This document shows positions 17,224 to 26,566 of a DNA stretch of 64,000 nucleotides, one piece after another. The notes beneath the pieces are model-generated. The model made no database searches and was not told where the DNA came from. It saw only the letters and a program-made list of their open reading frames with translations. Within the stretch, counting starts at the first letter, position 1. Each line of letters opens with the position of its first letter. The position numbers and the translations under genes were made by a program. The DNA comes from Woeseiaceae bacterium (lineage in GTDB: Bacteria > Pseudomonadota > Gammaproteobacteria > Steroidobacterales > Woeseiaceae): positions 1-64,000 of the forward strand of contig JAJFKU010000069.1 of assembly GCA_021773035.1 (NCBI GenBank), in the 5' to 3' direction.

Positions 17224-18252
17224 TCAAGATGCTGGCGCTGCCGTAGACTTGCGGATAACGAGCTTCGGCCTCAGTCGAAGAATCAGGGACTCTGACCGTT
17301 CGTCCTTGAATATCTCCAGCAAAGTCTTCGCTCCCTGAGCACCCATTTCATACTTCGGAACTACAACGGTAGTTAATGCTGGAGTCATTCTGCTAAGAAA
17401 CGGCATGTCGTTGTGCCCCACGATCGAGATGTCCTTCGGTGCTGTCAATCCCATTTCTTGCATTGCATCGATACAGCCCAATGCAATGAGGTCATTGCTT
17501 GCCATAACTGCCGTGAAGTCACTACTGCTCTTAAACAATGCTTTGAACGCTCGGTATCCTTCGGCAACTGTGAACTTTTCGGCCTGCTCGATGCGACTAT
17601 CATCCAGCCCACGACTACGTAAGTAATTTGTGAACGCCTCACAACGTTCGAATCCGGTCGAGGTATCCAATGGGCCAGCGATATGTGCGATATTCTTGTG
17701 GCCTAAGTCAGTCAGGTGATCAAGCGCAGATCGAATTCCGTATTCTTCATCGCCGACTATTGCATTCACCCCATCACGATCGACCGTTCTGTTAACCAAG
17801 ACAATAGGGATTTCGTTGTCGATACACTCCTCGACAATCGGGTCGCTCCTGCGAGCGGCCGATAGGATAATGCCGTCAATTGATCGACCCATCATCATAC
17901 GAAGCGCCGACCGTTCTTTGTCTTTCTCGTCGTCCGTATTGGCTGTAATTACTGTGTATCCAGCTGATTCGGCAATATCCTGGATGCCACGAATAATTGG
18001 TGGAAAAATCGGGTTAGTCAGATCCGGTACGAGCACGCCGATGGCGAAAGACTGATTGTGCTTCAGCGACGAAGCCATGATATTCCGATTGTAGCCAAGC
18101 TTCTCGGCCGCTTTCTCAACACGTCGCACCACCGTGGGTGAAATCTTACTGCGTTCTTGAGGGCTAAGTGCTCGGGAGACGGTGGAGTGATGAACGCCGA
18201 CCAGATCAGCGACGTCACGAATTGTTATTTTTCTCTTGGCTTTCTTTTTCAT
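17224..18252 (-). CDS. LacI-family transcriptional repressor
   Basis: The 342-residue regulator starts with a LacI helix-turn-helix: TIRDVADLVGVHHSTVSRAL at residues 9-28 and a hinge helix near KLGYNRN. The periplasmic-binding-protein-like effector domain follows (IGVLVPDLTNPIFPPIIRGI). It is the last gene of a ten-gene leftward operon that begins at 27851. It is the only LacI member in the window and the natural partner of the five TGCAMACGTNTGCA palindromes. If so, it represses its own operon through operator D. The effector is unknown; the domain usually binds a sugar, but many members bind other metabolites. Confidence 0.93.
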   Translation of the reverse strand: MKKKAKRKITIRDVADLVGVHHSTVSRALSPQERSKISPTVVRRVEKAAEKLGYNRNIMASSLKHNQSFAIGVLVPDLTNPIFPPIIRGIQDIAESAGYTVITANTDDEKDKERSALRMMMGRSIDGIILSAARRSDPIVEECIDNEIPIVLVNRTVDRDGVNAIVGDEEYGIRSALDHLTDLGHKNIAHIAGPLDTSTGFERCEAFTNYLRSRGLDDSRIEQAEKFTVAEGYRAFKALFKSSSDFTAVMASNDLIALGCIDAMQEMGLTAPKDISIVGHNDMPFLSRMTPALTTVVVPKYEMGAQGAKTLLEIFKDERSESLILRLRPKLVIRKSTAAPAS

Positions 18253-18289
18253 GCCGAGCGGACACCATCATCTTTACGCTGAGTCTCCA

Positions 18290-19570
18290 TTATCCCAACA
18301 AAACAGTCGGAATAACCAGAGATATCCACGGCACGAATGTAATGAGCATTAGGACACCAAGCAAAACTAGCAACCACGGCAATGCGGCCCTAATCGTATC
18401 TTCCAACGTTAGCCTGGCTACCCCGGCGGTAACAAATAGATTGAGACCGACTGGAGGCGTCACAAGCCCGATTTGCATATTGACTACCATGAGCACTCCC
18501 AAATGGATAGGATCAATTCCCATTTCCATAGCAATCGGAAATACGATCGGCGTCAGAATCAGGATAACCGACGTAGGCTCCATGAAATTTCCTGCCGCAA
18601 GCAACAACAGGTTCAATACGATCAGAAACCCCCAGACAGGGAGGCCGAGGCCAACGATCAACTCGGACGCCGCCTGCGGAATCTGTTCCGTTGTCAAAAG
18701 GAAGGCGAACATCGACGCATTCGCGATAATGAACATCAGCATGACCGTAATTTTGCCAGCCTCTATCAGTACTGCGGGAACGTCATTAAGGCCAATGTCC
18801 TTGTAGATGAAAGTGGCGATGAAAAAGGCGTAGACGGCCGAAACAGCAGCGGCTTCTGTTGGCGTGAATATGCCCGCGTAGATTCCCCCTAGTATGATAA
18901 CGATCAGCATCAGACCCCACGACGCATCGCGGAATGCCTTGATGAGGACTTTGAACGAAGCACGTTCCTGCCGGGGTAAGTCTTGCTTTCGTGCAATGAC
19001 GACGATTGTGATCATCATTGCAATCGTCAGCACAATTCCAGGCAGTATTCCGGCAATAAAAAGGCGGCCGATAGATGATTCTGTGATCGCTCCATAAACG
19101 ACCATAACCAGTGAGGGCGGAATCAGAATGCCGAGCGTTCCCGCATTGCAAATTACGCCCGCTGCAAATCCCTTCGTGTAACCAGATTTCACCATTCCAA
19201 CGATCATCACGCTACCTACCGCGACGACAGTTGCCGGCGCCGATCCCGATACGGCTGCAAAAAAAGCGCTGGCCAGTAGCGCAGCCATGGCCAACCCGCC
19301 CCTATAGTGACCGACTAACGCATTGGCGAAGTCGACCATGCGCCTGGCCACGCCACCGGTCGTCATGAACGTTCCCGCCAGAATAAAAAACGGCACGGCG
19401 AGCAGCGGATATACATGCATCGTGTGGAAGAACTTCTGACTCGAGGAGAGTATTGTCTGATCACCAAACAGCAGCATTGTCAGAATGCTGGCGAGCCCCA
19501 GTGATACTGCTATCGGCACGCCGGCGAAAAGAAACAGAAACAACAGACTTATGAGAATTAAAGCGGTCAC
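18290..19570 (-). CDS. TRAP transporter large permease (DctM family), second system
   Basis: The 426-residue membrane subunit has the DctM pattern of about 12 segments and the motifs GHYRGGLAMAALLASAFFA near residue 85 and GILIPPSLVMVVYG near 145. It overlaps the small permease gene by 4 bases and is followed 37 bases later by the LacI gene. It is clearly a separate paralogue of the first DctM, because residues around the motifs differ throughout. It serves the receptor encoded at 20130-21125. Confidence 0.93.
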   Translation of the reverse strand: MTALILISLLFLFLFAGVPIAVSLGLASILTMLLFGDQTILSSSQKFFHTMHVYPLLAVPFFILAGTFMTTGGVARRMVDFANALVGHYRGGLAMAALLASAFFAAVSGSAPATVVAVGSVMIVGMVKSGYTKGFAAGVICNAGTLGILIPPSLVMVVYGAITESSIGRLFIAGILPGIVLTIAMMITIVVIARKQDLPRQERASFKVLIKAFRDASWGLMLIVIILGGIYAGIFTPTEAAAVSAVYAFFIATFIYKDIGLNDVPAVLIEAGKITVMLMFIIANASMFAFLLTTEQIPQAASELIVGLGLPVWGFLIVLNLLLLAAGNFMEPTSVILILTPIVFPIAMEMGIDPIHLGVLMVVNMQIGLVTPPVGLNLFVTAGVARLTLEDTIRAALPWLLVLLGVLMLITFVPWISLVIPTVLLG

Positions 19571-20109
19571 TTGCCGCCGCTCGATTCTGAATCTCGCTGG
19601 TCAATTAGCGTTACTGAAGGATCTTTCACCCCAAGGCTCGCACCTTCATCCCGTCGCCTAAGAATGCGCCATCCTGCCTCAAGAAACCGAAACGTAAGAA
19701 GCGCGAATCCGAGCGGCATGATGACCGTCAACAGCCACTTGGGCACGGGTACATCGCGGGCATAGTTTCCTAGAACAAACAATCTTTCAACCAGCAGGCT
19801 CGATCCGTAAACCATCAGGAGTGCGTAGCTCAGACAGCAGAAAGACGCAAAAATGGCAACATAGTTGCGAATAGATGGTCGCAGCCGTCGCACTACCAAG
19901 TCGACCGCAATATGGGTCTGAGTCCGAACTCCGTAGGACATGCCGACGAGAACAAACGCCGCAAATGAATATGTGGTTGCTTCGAGCGACCACACCCAGC
20001 CTGAGTTGAACACGTAACGGAGAAACACCTGCACAAAGGTCAACACAGTCATGAATGCGAGCAGGAACGCCATGACAATCTCTTCAAGTCTGTTGAGTAC
20101 CTTTCTCAA
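19567..20109 (-). CDS. TRAP transporter small permease (DctQ family), second system
   Basis: The 180-residue small subunit has four hydrophobic segments, the family motif VWSLEATTYSFAAFVLVGM near residue 38 and a TQTHIAVD turn. The gene lies 20 bases after the receptor gene and overlaps DctM by 4, the normal P-Q-M order. The C-terminal 25 residues are charged and probably cytoplasmic. Confidence 0.9.
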   Translation of the reverse strand: MRKVLNRLEEIVMAFLLAFMTVLTFVQVFLRYVFNSGWVWSLEATTYSFAAFVLVGMSYGVRTQTHIAVDLVVRRLRPSIRNYVAIFASFCCLSYALLMVYGSSLLVERLFVLGNYARDVPVPKWLLTVIMPLGFALLTFRFLEAGWRILRRRDEGASLGVKDPSVTLIDQRDSESSGGK

Positions 20110-20129
20110 CGGGTTACATCCTCTCTGAG

Positions 20130-21125
20130 TTAATCAGGCTGGCTGCGCTGGGCTGCACCAATTAATTCGGAACCGATGTCGCGCTCGAATTTTGACCATA
20201 CTGGCCGCATTGTGGCTCGCCAAAGATCGATTTCCTCAACTCCAAGCTCGACGACTTCCGATGCTCCGGACGCTAGGATCTTGTCGCGCCCTTCACCATT
20301 GATCAAAGCCGACTGCTCGTTTGCCCAGGTTGTTACCTCCGCCAAGATCGTTTCAAGTTCGAGGCGAATATCCTCAGGTAGAGAACCCCAGAAGCTTGGG
20401 TTAACCGTTACCAAGTAACCGAGGTATCCATGATTGGTTTCAGTAAGGTACGGCTGAACTTCGTAAAACTTCGAGGAGTAGATATTTGACCAAGTGTTTT
20501 CCTGAGCGTCCACTGCGCCTGTCTGCAATGCCTGATATACCTCGCCGAATGCCATTTTCTGCGGGTTTCCGCCGATCTGCAGAATCTGCTCTTGCAGCAC
20601 ATCAGACTCCATGATTCTAAACTTAAGACCTTTCGCGTCATCCGGTGATCGCATAGGCACCGGCCCACCAAACTGTTTCATGCCGTTGTGCCAATAACTC
20701 AGACCAAGCAGGCCGCGATCGGACATTGAACTAAGTAATGTCAATCCCTCTGGACTAGCTTGAAACCTTTCCACTGCATTAAGATCTTGAAACAGGAATG
20801 GTAAATCGAATACCTGAAACTTTTTGGTTAAGCGATCAAACTTCGAAAGAGAAACAGCAATCATCTGTATCTCTCCAAATGCCAAAGCATCTAATGAATC
20901 ATCGTCATTCATTAATTGCGAAGACGGATAGACTTCGATAATGACACGGCCGCCCAGTCGCTCTGCAACCATCGTTCGGAAACGTTCAGCAGCCTTTCCT
21001 TTGGGCGTTGCCGGCGCCGTGACATGGGGAAACTTGATAACTATCGGTCCATCCGATTTATCGCCACTACAACCCGTTACCACCAGTAACAACGTGACTA
21101 CGATGGCCTTGTTAAGTAATTTCAC
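20130..21125 (-). CDS. TRAP transporter solute-binding lipoprotein (DctP family)
   Basis: The 331-residue receptor begins with a lipoprotein signal whose lipobox is VTGC (Cys about residue 19), so it is probably membrane-tethered rather than free. DctP motifs include YPSSQLMNDDDSLDALAFGE, DLPFLFQDLNAVERF and the GLKFRIMESDVLQEQILQIG block with the ligand Arg. It lies 27 bases after the E2 gene, so import and oxidation are co-transcribed. The substrate is unknown, probably a small carboxylate. Confidence 0.92.
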   Translation of the reverse strand: MKLLNKAIVVTLLLVVTGCSGDKSDGPIVIKFPHVTAPATPKGKAAERFRTMVAERLGGRVIIEVYPSSQLMNDDDSLDALAFGEIQMIAVSLSKFDRLTKKFQVFDLPFLFQDLNAVERFQASPEGLTLLSSMSDRGLLGLSYWHNGMKQFGGPVPMRSPDDAKGLKFRIMESDVLQEQILQIGGNPQKMAFGEVYQALQTGAVDAQENTWSNIYSSKFYEVQPYLTETNHGYLGYLVTVNPSFWGSLPEDIRLELETILAEVTTWANEQSALINGEGRDKILASGASEVVELGVEEIDLWRATMRPVWSKFERDIGSELIGAAQRSQPD

Positions 21126-21152
21126 TTGTCTATTCCTTTATAGAAATCCTGC

Positions 21153-22352
21153 CTAGTGGGCACTACTCACAAACATCGAGGATGGTTTCTCAATGAGTCC
21201 CTTGAAAGTTTGGAGAAACTTCGCACCGAGCGCTCCGTCAACGCAACGATGGTCAACTGAAAGTGTACAGGTCATGACCGTTGCTGTTTTCAAAACGCCT
21301 TGTTCGACTACTGGTCTCTGCTCAGCGGCCCCTACAGCGAGAATACATGACTGCGGTGGATTGATAATCGCCGAGAACTCCCGAACTCCGAACATGCCGA
21401 GGTTACTGATTGTAAACCCACCGCCTTTGAGTTCCTCTGGCTTCAAGCTTCCTGCCCGTGCTCGTTCCGCCAGATACTTAATCTCCGACGAGAGACCGAG
21501 AAGGTCCTTAGTATCGGCCTGTCGAATTACCGGTGTCAGCAACCCTCGTGGTGTATCCACCGCCAAAGAGATATCGACATCGACGTACTGTCTGATCGCT
21601 TCATCGGTCCAGCTGGCGTTGACTCGCGGAGTGTCTCGGAGCGCCATCGCCGATGCTCGAACTACGAAGTCATTTAACGACAATCTATAATCCCTTTGTC
21701 TGCGTGTCGCCGCGCGATTGAGTTGCCGCCGGATATTCGAGAGCATGTCCACTTCGCAGTCAATAGTGAGATAGAAGTGAGGCACCGATTGTTTTGACTC
21801 TGTCAATCGTCTTGCGATTGTTTTGCGCACAGCATCGTTCGGCAACGTCTCATACGATTCTTTAGGTTCAATATCGCCGGACACGATTCTTCCGGCGGGG
21901 CCACTCCCGCGAATGCTCGCAATGGAGATACCGAGTTCATGGGCTCTTCTGCGTGCATACGGGCTGCTAAATTGTCGGTCGTTACTTCGCTCAGCCGACA
22001 TGGTTTTTGACGACATTGGAAGCAAAGATTCCGGGTTGACGCTGCTTTGTGGAAAATCGTCTATTACCTCAGCAGTGGCCATAAAGCCCTGTAGATCCTC
22101 AGCCGTTTCACCGTCAAACAACAAGATCGCTATAGGTGTGTTCACTGCCACATCTGCGGTCCCGGCAGCCACTAGAAGCTTACCGATGGTGCCGGTGTCT
22201 GCAGCCTCGAATTCGACAACAGCCTTGTCGGTGGAAATTTCGGCGATAACGTCGCCTGCGGTGACGTGATCTCCTTCAACCACGTGCCATTCCTCGAGCG
22301 AACCCGATTCGAATTCCGAGGATATTTCAGTGAGTATGACTTTTTTGGGCAT
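21153..22352 (-). CDS. Dihydrolipoamide acyltransferase (E2) of a 2-oxoacid dehydrogenase
   Basis: The 399 residues show the E2 layout: one lipoyl domain with the lipoylated Lys in EISTDKAVVEFEA (about 40), a peripheral-subunit-binding domain (SPYARRRAHELGI), and the acyltransferase core ending in the catalytic DHRCVDGALGA. It transfers the acyl group from E1 to coenzyme A. The ATG at 22352 overlaps the VOC gene stop in a TGATG. An in-frame start 27 bases earlier exists but reads inside the VOC gene. No E3 gene is in the window, so a housekeeping lipoamide dehydrogenase presumably serves. Confidence 0.92.
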   Translation of the reverse strand: MPKKVILTEISSEFESGSLEEWHVVEGDHVTAGDVIAEISTDKAVVEFEAADTGTIGKLLVAAGTADVAVNTPIAILLFDGETAEDLQGFMATAEVIDDFPQSSVNPESLLPMSSKTMSAERSNDRQFSSPYARRRAHELGISIASIRGSGPAGRIVSGDIEPKESYETLPNDAVRKTIARRLTESKQSVPHFYLTIDCEVDMLSNIRRQLNRAATRRQRDYRLSLNDFVVRASAMALRDTPRVNASWTDEAIRQYVDVDISLAVDTPRGLLTPVIRQADTKDLLGLSSEIKYLAERARAGSLKPEELKGGGFTISNLGMFGVREFSAIINPPQSCILAVGAAEQRPVVEQGVLKTATVMTCTLSVDHRCVDGALGAKFLQTFKGLIEKPSSMFVSSAH

Positions 22353-22879
22353 CAGTTGTCCGGTTGCGCCGCGTGCCATTGACGCTTTGGAGTATCGTGC
22401 TCATATCCCTTACCATCGGGAAAACTCACGAGTTCCAATTGCATGCCCCAGGGCGACAAGAAGTAGATCCAGGTCTGTCCGGCGACAGGCCCCTCCTTGC
22501 GGACCACTGGCTCGCCAAGCACGGTCAGCCCCTGTTCCTCGATATACGCAAGTGCTGCATCGAAGTCATCAACGTAGAACGCGAGGTGGTGACCGCCAAT
22601 ATCGCTATTCTTCGGCTGTCGATTGTCCTGGTCCGAGGCCGTGTACTCAAATACCTCGAAGTTCGATCCTTGATGACATCGCAATAAGGCGTTCCGGAAG
22701 GATGCCCGCGGATGCACATTGAGTTGATCCAGCATCCAGTCTTCATCAGACAAAACAGGACCAAGACTGTATAGATAGTCGCAGCCAATCACGTTGACAA
22801 AAAAGTCGATCGCCTCCTCAAGATTCGGAACCGTGAACCCGATGTGGTCGGTACCGCGAATCCCTGGCAGTGTACTCAT
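22352..22879 (-). CDS. VOC (glyoxalase/dioxygenase-fold) protein
   Basis: The 175-residue protein has the vicinal-oxygen-chelate fold: GTDHIGFTVPNLEEAIDFF at the start supplies the first His. GGHHLAFYVDDFDAALAYI supplies the second, and LSPWGMQLELVSFP the final Glu. Members are ring-cleaving dioxygenases, glyoxalases, epimerases or lyases. Its place between E1 and E2 genes, overlapping both, is unusual and implies a step directly linked to the oxoacid dehydrogenase, for example making or protecting the oxoacid. The exact reaction is not known. Confidence 0.85.
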   Translation of the reverse strand: MSTLPGIRGTDHIGFTVPNLEEAIDFFVNVIGCDYLYSLGPVLSDEDWMLDQLNVHPRASFRNALLRCHQGSNFEVFEYTASDQDNRQPKNSDIGGHHLAFYVDDFDAALAYIEEQGLTVLGEPVVRKEGPVAGQTWIYFLSPWGMQLELVSFPDGKGYEHDTPKRQWHAAQPDN

Positions 22880-25074
22880 CCACCAGCCCCTAAATAGGAT
22901 CGACCCATATCTGCCACGACCTCACTGAAACCTCTACGAATCTCTTCGTCTCCGACAAACGAAGCCCTTTCCAAGACTTTTGAAACGCTTGGCGACGCTT
23001 CACCACCGTGTATGCGTTTGACCGGCTGATCCAAATAGTCGAACAATTGGCGTTGCAGCTCATCCGTTACCATCGCACCGTAGGAAGTGGTCAGCGGGCC
23101 CTGCTCCAGTACTACAACGTTGTGTGTCTTCTTGACGCTCGCGGCTATCGTTCCCCAGTCCAGCCCTGCGCGATCGAGAGAGCGAAGATCGATGATCTCT
23201 GCGTCGATGCCCATTTCTTCGGCAATTTTGACCGCTGCATCGACCATAGTCAGATAGGTCAACACTGTGAACGCCGTGCCTGAACGAGCCACCCGTGCCT
23301 TGCCAAGTTCGATGTAATAATCGAAATCGTCCACGGCTCCCCAGCCTAACGAACTATAGAGATCCACGTGTTCCAATATCATTACCGGATCTTCACAAAC
23401 CAACGCGCTATTCATTAGTCCGACGTAATCAAATGGTGTGGACGGCGCGATAATGCGCCACCCTGGCCACATTGCAAACATGCCGGCAGGATCCATAGAG
23501 TGCTGTGAGCCATATCCTGACCCGAGAGCAACTTTGGTCCTCAAAACCAGCGGCACGTTAGTGTCGCCGCCGAACATATGGCGAGCCTTCGCAATCTGGT
23601 TGAAAAGCTGATCGGCGGCCACCAACGAAAAGTCCGGGTACATGAGTTCAACGACGGGCCGGTAGTGGCCGTCAATTGCAACACCGCCGCACAATCCGAC
23701 GAATCCGTGTTCTGCAATTGGCGTCGGAATACAGCGATCTGGCCAGCGCTCCGGAAGGCCTTTGGTTGCGCCATTAGTTCCTCCGCGTAATTTGTGAACG
23801 TCTTCACCCATTACAAAGTATCGATCATCAGTCTCCATACGCCGATTCATGACCGAGGCGATAGAGCCGATGAATTTGCATTTCTGGATTTTGCCGCTGT
23901 AAGAATCTTGCTCAACATATTCAATCGCATCGAATTCGGACAGGTCGCCGCGAAGACCCTGATCGCGAAAGTCGGGGTCAGGCCATAATGAGGGCACTAC
24001 AATGCGCTTGCCATCGGCTAGTTTTGTCACTCTTGCCGCGGCCCTTGCCACTGTGCTGATCGCCGCCTGTTCAATAGTGGCGACGTCAGCGCCAGTCAGC
24101 CATTCACGCTCGATCATTGCCGTCGCAACTTGCGCGAGAGGATCGCGGGCGCGTGCTGCTGCCTCTTCCTCCTTGCTGCGATAGCCAAAAGCACTGCCAG
24201 GCAATCCGCCCCCATGATGGTAATAGCGATAAACATCCGCCTCGAGTACGGTCGGACCCTTGCCTTTCCGTAACAGACTGAGGACGTGTGCTGTCGCCGC
24301 TCGTACGGCGACTGGATTCATCCCGTCAACGCGAAATGATGGGATGCCAAATCCTATACCGCGTGAAGACATGCGGGTTTCCCGAGCCTCTTCGGCCAGT
24401 GTTGTCGAGACTGCATACTGGTTGTTCTCAATGAAGAAACAAATGGGGAGATCGTAGAGCGCGGCCAAGTTCAGCGACTCCAAAAAATTGCCAATGTGAC
24501 ATGCGCCGTCACCCAGGAACGTAAACACGACGTCTCCCTTGCCTTGCCTTCGCTTCGACCATGCAGCTCCGTTTGCCAGCGGTACGCCGCCGCCAACAAT
24601 CGCGTTGGTCCCGATCACACCTGCGTCCTCCCAACGCAAGTGCATCGAGCCGCCTCGCCCTTTGCAGAACCCCGGAGTTAGCCCCATGATCTCGGCCATG
24701 GTCCGATACATCAGGGTATCCACCGCCTCGGGCGTCTCGTCAATGCGCGGATCGAAGCCAATCTGGTCAACGAAATTCAGACTCTTGGCGAGGAATAAGT
24801 GATGACCACGATGTGGACCGTTGATCGAGTCGCTTGTCTTCAGCAAGGACATTGCTGCTACAACTGCGCCTTCCTGCCCCACACTCACGTGCATTGGCCC
24901 ATGGGCCAATCCCTCCTTGTCGAGCCTTAATATTTCCTCTTCGAACGCCCGGATCAGGTGCATGTGATTCAGCATTTTTAGGAGCACGACTGGTCCAGCA
25001 GCCTCCCAGTCAGTAGTCGTTGCTGCGATCTGGTGCCACGGTGCGGGGGGGCTCAAGGGGGTTAATTCGGGCAT
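22876..25074 (-). CDS. Fused E1 alpha-beta subunit of a thiamine-diphosphate 2-oxoacid dehydrogenase
   Basis: The 732 residues join an E1-alpha part (1-370) and an E1-beta part (about 385-732), which are separate genes in most bacteria. The thiamine-diphosphate motif GDGACHIGNF through FFIENNQ is at about residues 207-238. The beta part contains MGEDVHKLRGGTNGATKGL and the C-terminal VLTYLTMVDAAVKIAEEMG block. Closest families are acetoin/branched-chain/pyruvate dehydrogenase E1, decarboxylating a 2-oxoacid to acyl-E2. It overlaps the VOC gene by 4 bases and follows the aldehyde dehydrogenase gene by 4. The substrate is not fixed by sequence. Confidence 0.9.
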   Translation of the reverse strand: MPELTPLSPPAPWHQIAATTTDWEAAGPVVLLKMLNHMHLIRAFEEEILRLDKEGLAHGPMHVSVGQEGAVVAAMSLLKTSDSINGPHRGHHLFLAKSLNFVDQIGFDPRIDETPEAVDTLMYRTMAEIMGLTPGFCKGRGGSMHLRWEDAGVIGTNAIVGGGVPLANGAAWSKRRQGKGDVVFTFLGDGACHIGNFLESLNLAALYDLPICFFIENNQYAVSTTLAEEARETRMSSRGIGFGIPSFRVDGMNPVAVRAATAHVLSLLRKGKGPTVLEADVYRYYHHGGGLPGSAFGYRSKEEEAAARARDPLAQVATAMIEREWLTGADVATIEQAAISTVARAAARVTKLADGKRIVVPSLWPDPDFRDQGLRGDLSEFDAIEYVEQDSYSGKIQKCKFIGSIASVMNRRMETDDRYFVMGEDVHKLRGGTNGATKGLPERWPDRCIPTPIAEHGFVGLCGGVAIDGHYRPVVELMYPDFSLVAADQLFNQIAKARHMFGGDTNVPLVLRTKVALGSGYGSQHSMDPAGMFAMWPGWRIIAPSTPFDYVGLMNSALVCEDPVMILEHVDLYSSLGWGAVDDFDYYIELGKARVARSGTAFTVLTYLTMVDAAVKIAEEMGIDAEIIDLRSLDRAGLDWGTIAASVKKTHNVVVLEQGPLTTSYGAMVTDELQRQLFDYLDQPVKRIHGGEASPSVSKVLERASFVGDEEIRRGFSEVVADMGRSYLGAGG

Positions 25075-25078
25075 TGAA

Positions 25079-26566
25079 TCACCAATCGATCGCGATGTAC
25101 TTCGTCTCGAGAAACTCGTGGATACCGTCCTGCGATCCCTCTCGACCTATGCCACTTTGCTTCATGCCACCGAATGGTGCGGCCGGATCGGAAACGAATC
25201 CGCGATTCACACCGACGACACCCGCATCGATTCTTTGCGCTATGGCAAGAGCGTGCCCGGTGCTGCCAATAACATAGGCGGCAAGTCCGAAAGTCGTATC
25301 ATTTGCCATGAATATTGCGTCTTCATCATCGTCGAATCCGACGATTGGTGCGACGGGGCCGAAAATCTCGGCCTTGAGGATGTCTGCGTCAGGATCGACA
25401 TTTACCAGTACTGTGGGCTCGTAGAAAAACCCGGGTCCGTCAGGTCGCTTGCCGCCTGTTAGTGCCTTCGCTCCTTCAGAAACTGCGTCGTTCACTAGTT
25501 TCTCGACTTTGTTTCGAGTAGATGCGTTCACCAACGGTCCGATGTCGACTCCGTCTTTAAGACCGGACCCAATTTTGAGGTTCGACATGGCCGCAGCGAA
25601 CCGCTTTGCAAATTCGTCCTTGATTGAATTGTGCACGTAGAAACGGTTCGCCCCGATACATGATTCGCCGGCATTGCGCAGCTTGGCTATCAAAGCGCTC
25701 TCAAGGGCGACATCCATGTCTGCATCGTCAAGCACAACAAACGGAGCGTTACCACCGAGCTCCATCGAACTGATGACGATGCGTTGACTTGCTTTTGCCA
25801 ACAGGATTCGGCCCACCTCGGTCGAACCGGTGAACGACACCAATTTGACGCGCTCATCATCAAGAATGCTATTCGATATCTCCGCAGATCGATTTGAAGG
25901 GAGAACGTTGACAGCTCCTGCGGGTACTCCAGCATCATCCAATAACTGGGCGACTGCTAGCGCAGTTAGAGGTGTCTCGGAGGCAGGCTTTAGAACGACC
26001 GTGCATCCAGCGGCCAGAGCCGGTGCAATTTTTCGCGTTGCCATCGCAGCCGGGAAGTTCCATGGTGTGATTAGTAGTGACACACCAACCGGCGAGTGAT
26101 CAACAATTATGTGGTTGGTGCCCGCAGGTCCACGTCCGAAGTGTCCCTTTATCCTCGGCGCTTCCTCGGCGTACCACCGGAAGAATTCGGCCGCATAAGT
26201 GACTTCGCCTAGTGCCTCAGCACGCGTCTTTCCTTCCTCACTACTTATTATTATTGCTAGATCGTCGCGTCTCTCGATCATCAGTTCGAAAGCCCGTCGG
26301 AGAACTTCTGCTCGTTCGCGCGGCGCAGTACTCGACCATTGAGATGCAGCTGCTTTCGCAGCGTCAACCGCCCTTATTGCATCGTCAACGTTGCCACTAG
26401 AACAAGTTGCGATGACCCGCTCGGTAGCCGGGTCCGTCACATCGATCCGCTCACCACTCTTTGCGGGCGCCCAGACTCCACCAATAAAGAGGTCGGTCGG
26501 GGTGCTCTCAAATATGTTGTTCAATTTCTTGGTTCCTGACCGATGCTCAATACTTGTTTGCGACAA
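25079..26566 (-). CDS. NAD(P)-dependent aldehyde dehydrogenase (succinate-semialdehyde type)
   Basis: The 495-residue cytoplasmic enzyme oxidises an aldehyde to an acid. The catalytic Cys is in NAGESCIGANRF and the general base Glu in SMELGGNAP. The cofactor loop is SFTGSTEVGR. The family resembles succinate-semialdehyde dehydrogenase (GabD/Sad). The start is uncertain: a TTG at 26566 overlaps the previous gene by 20 bases, while another TTG at 26524 has AGGAA upstream and would shorten the protein by 14 residues. It is the second gene of the long leftward operon. Confidence 0.9.
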   Translation of the reverse strand: MSQTSIEHRSGTKKLNNIFESTPTDLFIGGVWAPAKSGERIDVTDPATERVIATCSSGNVDDAIRAVDAAKAAASQWSSTAPRERAEVLRRAFELMIERRDDLAIIISSEEGKTRAEALGEVTYAAEFFRWYAEEAPRIKGHFGRGPAGTNHIIVDHSPVGVSLLITPWNFPAAMATRKIAPALAAGCTVVLKPASETPLTALAVAQLLDDAGVPAGAVNVLPSNRSAEISNSILDDERVKLVSFTGSTEVGRILLAKASQRIVISSMELGGNAPFVVLDDADMDVALESALIAKLRNAGESCIGANRFYVHNSIKDEFAKRFAAAMSNLKIGSGLKDGVDIGPLVNASTRNKVEKLVNDAVSEGAKALTGGKRPDGPGFFYEPTVLVNVDPDADILKAEIFGPVAPIVGFDDDEDAIFMANDTTFGLAAYVIGSTGHALAIAQRIDAGVVGVNRGFVSDPAAPFGGMKQSGIGREGSQDGIHEFLETKYIAIDW

